DNA of 26,906 nucleotides from Acidobacteriota bacterium (lineage in GTDB: Bacteria; Acidobacteriota; Vicinamibacteria; Vicinamibacterales; 2-12-FULL-66-21), in assembly GCA_013362195.1 (NCBI GenBank), contig JABFWM010000222.1:1-26906 (forward strand), in the 5' to 3' direction. The stretch's first letter is position 1; each line of letters starts with the position of its first letter. Positions 9,701 to 15,561 of this stretch are shown in pieces. The position numbers were made by a program, and so were the translations under genes. The notes beneath the pieces were generated by a model. The model did no database searches. It saw nothing but the letters and a program-made list of their open reading frames with translations, and was not told the DNA's origin.

Positions 9701-10266
9701 TGTTCGCGGTCGAAGAGCGCCTTGCCGAGTACGAACGATGGCGCGACGCGCGGGCGGAGGCGGTCGCGCAGGGGTCGCGCGCATCGCTCCGGGTCACCAC
9801 CGCCACCGCGCTCGCGGCGGAGCTCGCGCGCGCGGGGATCGACGAGCCGCTCGCCGCCGCCGCCGGCATCCGCATCGTGGAGCTCGCGGGCGCGCCCGAC
9901 CGTCCGCGCGGCGCGCGTTTCGGCACGCTGGTTCACGCGGTGCTGGCCACCGTGGCCCTCGACGCCGCGGACGATGTCGTCGAGCGGACGGCGGCGACGA
10001 CCGGGCGCGTCATCAATGCTCCGCCCGACGAAGTGCGTGCGGCCGTCGACGTGGTGACGCGTGTGCTGGCGCTCGATGGCACGCTCGTGGAGGGCGTCCT
10101 GGATCTCGCGTTCGACGAAGGGGACGAGACGATCGTGGTGGACTTCAAGACCGACCACGAGCTCGCGGCCGGCGAAGCGCGCTACCGCACACAGCTGCAG
10201 CACTACGTGGACGCCGTCGCCCGTGCACGCGCGCGCGCCGTGTCGGGCATCCTCTTCAAGGTGTGA
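6727..10266 (+). CDS. addA: AddA-like UvrD/RecB-type helicase-nuclease
   Basis: Superfamily 1A helicase fused to a RecB-like nuclease (1179 residues); with AddB it would unwind and degrade DNA ends for recombinational repair. Visible motifs: Walker A AAGTGKTT 26-33; motif Ia TFTEKAAGELK 57-67; Walker B DEFQD 410-414; motif III GDPKQ 450-454; motif IV TSFRS; motif V VHKAKG 792-797; motif VI YVAATRA 860-866. The nuclease has His1070 (GTLVHAVLA), Asp1126, Asp1139 and Lys1141 (VVDFKTD). The start overlaps the addB stop by 4 nt. Residues about 250-291 are encoded by REP-like palindromes (7471-7604), reading SRSFRLQPEE then SRSVRLQPEE, between otherwise conserved helicase segments; all helicase and nuclease residues remain, so the enzyme is probably active and the insert probably lies in a surface loop. 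The family assignment is strong; the gene name assumes an AddAB rather than a RecBCD arrangement. Confidence 0.93.
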   Translation: MTAKPDQAARDAIADALDDTIVVEAAAGTGKTTELVNRIVRILAAGKAQVQNIVAVTFTEKAAGELKLRLREALDAARQSAGSSEPLNAALAGLEEAHVSTIHGFCAELLRERPVEARVDPLFTVLTEPQAERLFEEAFGGWLQAELHAPPQGIRRALRRSVWQGYGATREETPIDRLRRAAWELAQWRDFTGAWTRRPFDREAAIDHAIDQVRAFTELSDHPSYAKDPLYLDTAPVRHLSAEIAMQRGVHLKVEATGSSSDTGAGSRSFRLQPEESGAGSRSVRLQPEETRDYDGWEARLIDLSRDRNFCRARPGRGAGYRPGVTRAQVQSALDALRTTLDQFRLDADADLAAALQHELRGAIERYEHLKARAGALDFLDLLLKARDLVKGNAGVRRGFQTRFTHIFVDEFQDTDPLQAEILLLLAASDPAATDWRTVVPVPGRLFIVGDPKQSIYRFRRADVGIYREVCRRLDECGARRVHLTTSFRSVPEIQSFVNAAFAPVMTGDEATLQADYVPLAPSRPPLNGRPAVVALPVPEPYGSRNLSALAIEKSLPDAVGAFVEWIVNDSGWNVRSRDICILFRRFVSFATDVTEPYARALEARGVRHVLVGGKTFHEREEVETIRAALAAIEWPDDEQSVFATLRGALFAIGDEELLEWKQRFAAFHPFRIPEAFRGGAGAEVTHLRPIADALQTLQRLHRRRNYIPVADTLQQLLDATRAHVGLVLRSAGEQALANVLHVAELARQYEVNGGLSFRGFVDELRVAAEHAQAAEAPILEEGSDGVRMMTVHKAKGLEFPVVILADLTCKLSRPDAGRWLDPDANVCALKLGGWAPIDLLLHGAEEAARDKAEAERLAYVAATRARDLLVVPAIGDGPYEGGWLEPLMTAIYPPETQRRSSSRVRGVPDFTSKDSVLTRPEGDPATPRTVAPGTFRFEPAPEDLTTRPSRLARRTADGYHVTWWDPRALSLGAVSSFGLRRDDLIVKDGDMFAVEERLAEYERWRDARAEAVAQGSRASLRVTTATALAAELARAGIDEPLAAAAGIRIVELAGAPDRPRGARFGTLVHAVLATVALDAADDVVERTAATTGRVINAPPDEVRAAVDVVTRVLALDGTLVEGVLDLAFDEGDETIVVDFKTDHELAAGEARYRTQLQHYVDAVARARARAVSGILFKV
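7471..7604. repeat. Cluster of three REP-like palindromic units inside addA
   Basis: Two direct units (about 7522-7555 and 7564-7597, period 42 nt) share GGATCCCGTAGC followed by a stem TCCGGCT/AGCCGGA with a TC loop (stems 7535-7550 and 7577-7592). A third, inverted and diverged unit lies to the left: stem CCACCT/AGGTGG at 7476-7489 followed by AAGCTACGGGATC, the reverse complement of the GATCCCGTAGCTT of the others. The inverted plus direct arrangement resembles bacterial interspersed mosaic elements. The 42-nt period keeps the reading frame. Confidence 0.85.
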
Positions 10267-10472
10267 GCCGCATCATGACGCCGCTGCGCATCGCGTTTGC
10301 GCGGGCGTCAGCACCTCGTCAGCGGCGACCTCATGCGTACGTGAGGCTGGCTGTCACGGTCGCCGATCGCTGCCGCGTCGTCACACCTGCGTGCGGCAGT
10401 CGCGCTGCTGGTGCGTCATCACAATGTCCACGCCTCCGACGCTGAGCGACAGGCGCGCGCCTCGCTGCGCGC

Positions 10473-10499
10473 GGCGCGACAGAAGTGTAACTTCGCGCC
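10473..10499 (+). terminator. Compound hairpin, possible terminator after addA
   Basis: GGCGCG (10473-10478) pairs with CGCGCC (10494-10499), and inside it AAGT (10483-10486) pairs with ACTT (10490-10493) around GTA, leaving a 4-nt bulge ACAG on one side. No T run follows. It lies about 210 nt after the addA stop, so it could end read-through or be a structured leader element of mreB. Confidence 0.35.
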
Positions 10500-10510
10500 G
10501 ATTTCGTGAT

Positions 10511-10527
10511 CGCGGCCTGCAGCCGCG
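10511..10527. terminator. Second hairpin between addA and mreB
   Basis: CGCGGC (10511-10516) pairs with GCCGCG (10522-10527) around CTGCA. It is 11 nt from the previous hairpin. There is no T run, so function is uncertain and chance in GC-rich DNA is possible. Confidence 0.25.
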
Positions 10528-10698
10528 CGGCGGTGCCGCCGACAATACTGCACGTATCAGCCCGGAATTGTGCGATCACGCTGCCGGAAGGAATGGGAAC
10601 GACTGTTGCCTTCCATGGCGATACATCCTCCACGTCACCATGGCGGTGGGGCGGGCGTATGGTCCCGTCCTGCCGCCTTCGTCAGTCAAGGGCGCGCA

Positions 10699-11715
10699 AT
10701 GAACCTGTTCTCGGCCTTCGCCAGCGATGTCGCGATCGACCTGGGCACCGCCAATACCTGTGTTTTCGCCCGCGGCCGCGGCATCGTCCTGAACGAGCCG
10801 TCGATCGTCGCCTTCAACACCGCGAACGGGCAGATTGAGGCGGTCGGCACCGACGCCCACGAGATGCTCGGCCGCACACCGCCCAACATCAAGGCGATCC
10901 GGCCGATGAAGGACGGCGTGATCGCCGATTTCGACGCGGCGGAGAAGATGCTGACGCACTTCATCAAGAAGGCGCATGGCAAGCGCGCCTTGGTGCGGCC
11001 GCGGCTGGTCATTGGCGTCCCGCCGGAGATTACGCAGGTCGAGCGCCGCGCCGTGAAGGACAGCGGCTTCCGCGTGAAGGCGAGCGAAGTGCACCTGGTG
11101 GACGAGCCGATGGCCGCGGCGATTGGCTCCGGCCTGCCGGTGACGGATCCCGCGGGCAACATGATCATCGATATCGGCGGCGGCACGACCGACATCGCGG
11201 TGATCTCGATGGCCGGCACCGTCTACGGACGATCGCTGCGGGTCGCGGGCGACGCGATGGACGAAGCGATCATGCACTACATGCGCAAGAGCTGCAGCCT
11301 GCTGATCGGCGAGCGGACCGCGCAGCAGATCAAGTTCGATCTGGGATCGGCGGCGCCGCTCGACAAGCCGCTGATGATGGAAGTGAAGGGCCGGCACCTC
11401 GTCGAGGGCGTGCCGCGCACGGTCACGATCTGCGACAGCGAGATTCGCGAAGCGCTGTCGGAACCGCTGCGCCAGATCGTGCAGGCGGTGCGCGACGCGC
11501 TCGAGCGCATTCCGCCCGAACTGTCGGCGGACATCTACGATCGGGGCGTCGTGCTGACGGGCGGCGGCGCGCTGCTGCGCAATCTCGACAAGCGGCTCCG
11601 CGACGAAACCGGCCTGCCGGTGCTGGTCGCCGAGAACCCGCTCACGTCGGTGGTGGTCGGGGCCGGCAAGATCCTCACGGATCTGCCGCTGTTGCGAAAG
11701 GTCTCGCTGGACTGA
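10699..11715 (+). CDS. mreB: Rod-shape-determining protein MreB (actin homologue)
   Basis: Bacterial actin of 338 residues, the usual MreB length. It would form membrane-bound filaments that guide the elongasome and lateral wall synthesis. Phosphate-1 loop DLGTANT at 14-20, phosphate-2 DIGGGTTD at 158-165 and adenosine-side TGGGALL near 287-293 are intact; the blocks GVIADFDAAEKML and DEPMAAAIG match the family. The ATG at 10699 is chosen because AAGGG lies at 10688-10692; the frame is open further upstream without homology. The N-terminal MNLFSAFASD may serve as a short membrane-binding segment. mreC, mreD, pbp2 and rodA are absent downstream: the transcript meets a 9-bp hairpin (11763-11783), then a tiny ORF, then a convergent gene. 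It may therefore be a second, orphan copy or a dispersed single copy. Confidence 0.96.
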   Translation: MNLFSAFASDVAIDLGTANTCVFARGRGIVLNEPSIVAFNTANGQIEAVGTDAHEMLGRTPPNIKAIRPMKDGVIADFDAAEKMLTHFIKKAHGKRALVRPRLVIGVPPEITQVERRAVKDSGFRVKASEVHLVDEPMAAAIGSGLPVTDPAGNMIIDIGGGTTDIAVISMAGTVYGRSLRVAGDAMDEAIMHYMRKSCSLLIGERTAQQIKFDLGSAAPLDKPLMMEVKGRHLVEGVPRTVTICDSEIREALSEPLRQIVQAVRDALERIPPELSADIYDRGVVLTGGGALLRNLDKRLRDETGLPVLVAENPLTSVVVGAGKILTDLPLLRKVSLD

Positions 11716-11762
11716 TCACCGCAGCTGCACGGATAGATACGGACATTTACAAAGAGTCGCGC

Positions 11763-11783
11763 GATGTGCGGAGGCCGCACATC
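11763..11783 (+). terminator. Hairpin 48 nt after mreB, likely terminator or attenuator
   Basis: GATGTGCGG (11763-11771) and CCGCACATC (11775-11783) form a perfect 9-bp stem with a 3-nt loop. It is not followed by a T run, so it may act in mRNA 3'-end protection or with Rho. It separates mreB from the small ORF at 11955. Confidence 0.5.
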
Positions 11784-11954
11784 ACGCACACCACGCCCGG
11801 CGTGATTCATCGGCCGAAAGCGTGATCCCGCGCGCGCGGTGCCTCGGTCCCTTCCTGGATTCCCCTGGTCATTTGCAGGACTTCCTTCGATTCGGCCGCC
11901 GGCACGGCCGTTGCTCTCATAGACAGGTCTCAACCTAATGGAGGTTTTCCGGAA

Positions 11955-12080
11955 ATGACCCGCACAATCGGGGCGGCTGTTGGTGTGATCGTGATCCTGT
12001 TGTTCTTTGCGACGCTCTCGGTGGAGCATCACCGCTTCTTCCAGAACGCGCCCAGGAACGCGATCCTCGCACGCCGCTGA
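11955..12080 (+). CDS. Small single-pass membrane protein, 41 residues, unknown function
   Basis: An ATG at 11955 opens a 42-codon frame ending in TGA 12078-12080, preceded by TGGAGG at 11939-11944 (spacing 10 nt). The product has a short basic N-terminus (MTRT), one hydrophobic helix at about residues 5-21 (IGAAVGVIVILLFFATLSV), and a polar, basic tail with HH and three Arg. This fits a small membrane protein with the tail on one face of the inner membrane. It lies on the same strand as mreB, 239 nt downstream, and ends just before a strong hairpin. I do not recognise a family; coding status rests on the ribosome site, the membrane helix and the position. Confidence 0.6.
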   Translation: MTRTIGAAVGVIVILLFFATLSVEHHRFFQNAPRNAILARR

Positions 12081-12100
12081 AGGCCCTGTTTCCTCTACAG

Positions 12101-12129
12101 GCACGCGCAGGCATCAGACCTGCGCGTGC
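12101..12129. terminator. Bidirectional hairpin between convergent genes
   Basis: GCACGCGCAGG (12101-12111) and CCTGCGCGTGC (12119-12129) form a perfect 11-bp stem with a 7-nt loop. The loop contains the stop codon of the minus-strand CPBP gene (12114-12116). A smaller stem CCTGT/ACAGG (12085-12101) adjoins it. It sits 20 nt after the small ORF stop and can serve both strands, although neither side has a T run. Confidence 0.6.
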
Positions 12130-15100
12130 GGTCCTCCCGCGTCCACTGCGGTTCGCGCCTGTCGCAGCGCGCGAAACCACCACCACGCGACTCCGCCGGC
12201 CAGCAGCGCACCGATCACCGATCCGCTGAGCGCCGCTGGATGTGCGCGCTCGACGCCGCGCGCGAGCGTGATCACGATCGCCAGGGTCCCGAGCGCAATC
12301 GGCACCATCGTCAAATCGAATCGCAGCAGCCGCGTGTAGGTGACGAGCAGCGCGGCGGCGAGCACGAGTCCGCCCAGCAGCCATCCGCCGAGGTGCGATC
12401 CCGCCGGCAGGCCGCCCGCGAGCAGCCCGACGATCGCGAGCAAGAGGGCCGCGGGCACACGCCGACGCGTCCACCCGCTCGTCGCGTGCTCGACGGCGGC
12501 CAGGGCCGCGATCAACACCGCGGTGCGGGTGAGAAGCGTCGTGATCGGATCGAGCGCGAGCCTGAGCACGGGCACGGTGCTGCCGAGCGCCGACAGATCG
12601 GGGACGTGCGCCCACACCGGCGTGCGCAGCGCGGTCGCGGCCGCGGCGGCCGCCGCGGCGACGAGGCCCGCCGCGACTCCCAACCGCAGTGCCTCCCCGC
12701 CGTCGAGCGTCGATGTGCCGCGCAGGGCATGCGGCAATGCGCCGAGCGCCAGTCCGACGAGCACCGCGATCAGCGTCAGCCCGACGAGGGCCACCGCGAT
12801 CCCGCCAATCACCTGCAGCGGCAGCGGCGCCGCGGTGGTCAGGGACGCGAGCACCGTCGGCCAGTTGTTGGCCGTTCTCACCATCGAGATCAGCAGCATG
12901 AGTGCGGCCCCGGCGAGGAACAGGCGAGGGGTGTAGCGGCGGCGGCTCCACGCGATCAAGCCGGTGACCGCTGCGGCGACGAGCATGCCGGCGAACACGA
13001 GCGTCTGCAGAACCTGCAGGACGAGATTGCGGGTGCTGGCGGCACGCTGCTGACGCTCCCACTCTTCCGGCACGTAGACGAACCGGCCGGCGCTCGCGAG
13101 TTCGTCGCCGGCAATCTGCACTTCGACCCGCGGCTCTCCCTTCGGCAGCGGCGCGACGGTCGTATCGACGAAGGTGAACGTCCAGTCCGTGCGCGCCTTC
13201 AATCGCGCGGGCTTCGCCGAGATCTCGCGGACCTGATTGCGCTGTAGCCCGAATCGATCCGCCAGCGCGCGGACGGCGAGCGTGCGCGCCGCCGCTTCGT
13301 CGAGCGCCGCGCCGGCACGTCCTTCGGGCAGGCGATGCTGCAGTCCGCGCGCCTCGCCCGCCGGCGTGATGTAGACGCGCCACTCTTCGGCGCGGTCGGC
13401 GACATCCCCTTCGAACGACGCGGCGCGCACGTTCCAGCGCGGGCCCGGCAGATAGCGGCCGACGAGCTCCGTGCGTCGCGCCTCGCCGGCGGTCTCCGAG
13501 ACGAACTCGTGCGCGCCGCTGCTGCCGTTGTCCGGCATCGGCATGACGCGCCAGCGCGGCGCGAGCGCCGCGCCGCGCCGGGCGATGGCCTGCCGCGCGA
13601 GATCCGCCGCCTCCGCAGACCGTAGGTTCAGCGGTGGCGTCCTGGATCGATCCGCGACCGCGAGAAAGACAATCACGATCGCGCTGAGGCCGCCGGCGGC
13701 GAACCATGCGGTTTTCGCCCGCGTACCGAGCGTCGCGTGCGTGACCGGAACGATCGCGACGGGCCGTTCGACCGCCGGCGGCGGCGTCCACGCCGCATTG
13801 AGATCCGCGGGCGACAGCCGGGTCCAGCGGCCGACCTGCACGCGCCGCCACAGGACCATCCACAGCGGCACGAGCGTCATGACGACCACCAGGCCCTTCT
13901 GGAGCAGGATGCCCGGCGCCTGCGCGAGAAAAATCGGCAGCGCGAACCACACGACGTCGAACGTGAAGTGGAGCACGATTCCGGGAAGCAGGCCGAAGTA
14001 GAGATACAGCAGCCCGAACCCGATCGAGGGGAGGATCAGTTCGACCGGACGCGCGAACGACGGCTGGTTCGGATACGGCGCGTGGCCGGCGCCGAAGACG
14101 ATGGCCTGGACGATGAAGCCAAGGACGATGAACAACCGGCGCTGGCCGACGCGATCGCCGATGAGCGCGGCCCCCGCGATTGGCACGGCGCGAAACAGCG
14201 CTTCTTCCCAGAAGCCCGCCTGGAATGAATTCGCGATTGCCGAGAGCCACGGCGCATACGTCGCGAGGACGTCGGGATGGAGCAGCGCTTCTGACGGCGA
14301 CCACCAGCCGAGCATCTTCGTCGTGACGAGATACAGGAGCACGTCATAGGCGAAGAAGAGGGAGACGAGGAGATACCCGGCGACGGTGCGGCCGGCGACC
14401 TGCACGGATGCGCCCGGCTCGCGCGACCACACGCGCCAGAACTGCGGATGGTGGCCGAACGCCCGCCTGGTCAGCGTTTCCGCGGCGACGAACGACAGCC
14501 CGAAGAAGACGGAAAATCCGATGAAGCCCGCCGCCACCAGCGCGATCTGCTGCGCGAGGAACGTCGACCGCGGCAGCGCCGTGTCGTAGGTCATCCAGAT
14601 CAGCGGCAGTTCGTTGATCGCGGCGAGCGCCTGCATCGCGCCGACCGCGAGGCCCCAGGCCGCGGCGTGCCTCCACAGCACGTAGCGCTTCCGCAGCATG
14701 AAGAACAAGCCGACGCCGATGCCGCCCAGCACGTAGAGCAGCGCCATGCCGACCACCGACCCGATGCCGATCGCCTCGTTCGCGGCGCGCATGCTGGCAT
14801 AGCGCCGGCTGAACGCTTCCGGGATCCTGATGAACGGCGTCACTTCGGTGAGGCGATCGCCGGACACGACGAGGCGCAGCCGGTATCGTCCGTCGTTCAG
14901 CGTGGGCGACGGGCGTTCGTAGGTGAACGTGTGGTCGACGCGCCCGCCGGTGCGCCGGTCCTGGCCCTGCTCGACGAGCGCGTAGCGCGCGAGATCGACG
15001 CCCCACCGCGACGCGGCGTCGCGCTCGGCGATGGCGCGCGCGGCGGCAGCGTCGAGCGCCGCGCCGGGCGCCTCTTCCTTCAGCGTCTCGACGAACCCGT

Positions 15101-15473
15101 ACGGGACGCCGTCCGGAGTGAAGCGGATCGTGCTTTCGTTCGTTTCCCCTTCCCTGAAATGACGGACGCGCCAGGTGTAGGCGGCGTAGAGGCCGCTCCG
15201 CATCATCGCGGTGAACGCCTCCTTGCCGCCGCCTTCGAGCTCGATGAAGGTCTGCGCTTCGGTGTCGAGTGCGAACGATGCCGCCTCGCGGAACCCCGGC
15301 GGTCCCAGACGGTTGCGCTGCGCGATCGTACGCGCCTCGCCGAGCGCACGGTCCCGATCCATCGTGATATCGAGCGACACGATCGAGAACGCACGCGGAA
15401 AATAGCGGATCCCGACGAACGCCGCGCCGATCGAGATCACCGCGAACGCGACCCAGAACGCGGGACGGTTCAT
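12114..15473 (-). CDS. CPBP-family intramembrane metalloprotease with duplicated extracytoplasmic and membrane modules
   Basis: A 1119-residue multi-pass membrane protein. The CPBP (Abi/Rce1-type) active site is clear: Glu423-Glu424-x3-Arg428 in WEEALFR, Phe460-x3-His464 in FGAGH, and His502-x3-Asp506 in HFTFD; these residues bind the catalytic metal within the membrane. The protein has two similar halves. Domain A (about 35-232, after an N-terminal membrane helix) and domain B (about 614-818) share the order: Ala/Arg-rich helix, Trp-Arg strand, TP-G turn, GAALDxAAAR, D-TFTF/TFTY strand, a GD-L strand and a V/IPE helix, each followed by a bundle of membrane helices. Only the first bundle carries the protease motif. 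The soluble domains resemble inhibitory PepSY-like folds; that is a guess. GGTGGAG precedes the ATG at 15473. It lies 88 nt downstream of the secreted protease on the same strand, so co-expression is possible; TATACA (15557-15552) could give it its own promoter. Confidence 0.88.
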   Translation of the reverse strand: MNRPAFWVAFAVISIGAAFVGIRYFPRAFSIVSLDITMDRDRALGEARTIAQRNRLGPPGFREAASFALDTEAQTFIELEGGGKEAFTAMMRSGLYAAYTWRVRHFREGETNESTIRFTPDGVPYGFVETLKEEAPGAALDAAAARAIAERDAASRWGVDLARYALVEQGQDRRTGGRVDHTFTYERPSPTLNDGRYRLRLVVSGDRLTEVTPFIRIPEAFSRRYASMRAANEAIGIGSVVGMALLYVLGGIGVGLFFMLRKRYVLWRHAAAWGLAVGAMQALAAINELPLIWMTYDTALPRSTFLAQQIALVAAGFIGFSVFFGLSFVAAETLTRRAFGHHPQFWRVWSREPGASVQVAGRTVAGYLLVSLFFAYDVLLYLVTTKMLGWWSPSEALLHPDVLATYAPWLSAIANSFQAGFWEEALFRAVPIAGAALIGDRVGQRRLFIVLGFIVQAIVFGAGHAPYPNQPSFARPVELILPSIGFGLLYLYFGLLPGIVLHFTFDVVWFALPIFLAQAPGILLQKGLVVVMTLVPLWMVLWRRVQVGRWTRLSPADLNAAWTPPPAVERPVAIVPVTHATLGTRAKTAWFAAGGLSAIVIVFLAVADRSRTPPLNLRSAEAADLARQAIARRGAALAPRWRVMPMPDNGSSGAHEFVSETAGEARRTELVGRYLPGPRWNVRAASFEGDVADRAEEWRVYITPAGEARGLQHRLPEGRAGAALDEAAARTLAVRALADRFGLQRNQVREISAKPARLKARTDWTFTFVDTTVAPLPKGEPRVEVQIAGDELASAGRFVYVPEEWERQQRAASTRNLVLQVLQTLVFAGMLVAAAVTGLIAWSRRRYTPRLFLAGAALMLLISMVRTANNWPTVLASLTTAAPLPLQVIGGIAVALVGLTLIAVLVGLALGALPHALRGTSTLDGGEALRLGVAAGLVAAAAAAAATALRTPVWAHVPDLSALGSTVPVLRLALDPITTLLTRTAVLIAALAAVEHATSGWTRRRVPAALLLAIVGLLAGGLPAGSHLGGWLLGGLVLAAALLVTYTRLLRFDLTMVPIALGTLAIVITLARGVERAHPAALSGSVIGALLAGGVAWWWFRALRQARTAVDAGGPHAQV

Positions 15474-15561
15474 GGCCGCTCCACCACGCCGGAGCCGAGC
15501 GGTCCAGTTGCCGGAAACGCCACTCGTTCCACGCGCACCTCCGCGCGGGATTGTATAACCG

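Larger units (their letters stand above)
10267..10698. other. Non-coding stretch between addA and mreB
   Basis: No ORF here has a credible start, ribosome site and codon pattern on either strand; short open frames exist but run through mixed-composition sequence. It holds two hairpins (listed separately) and a direct repeat CCATGGCG at 10613-10620 and 10638-10645. AT content rises slightly towards the mreB start, so the mreB promoter is probably in the last 150 nt, but no clear -35/-10 pair is visible. Confidence 0.6.

Noticed and set aside
6508..10203. Very long open frame on the minus strand opposite addA (over 1200 codons)
   Set aside because: Antisense shadow of a GC-rich gene: the plus strand carries all helicase and nuclease motifs, while the minus frame is Arg/Asp/Gln-rich low-complexity with no motif.
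10613..10645. Direct repeat CCATGGCG upstream of mreB considered as an operator
   Set aside because: Only 8 nt, with a palindromic core common in GC-rich DNA; no further support.
11935..14304. Minus-strand open frame of about 790 codons overlapping the CPBP gene in another frame
   Set aside because: Arg/Gly-rich with no membrane helices; the frame from 15473 contains the protease motif and helices.
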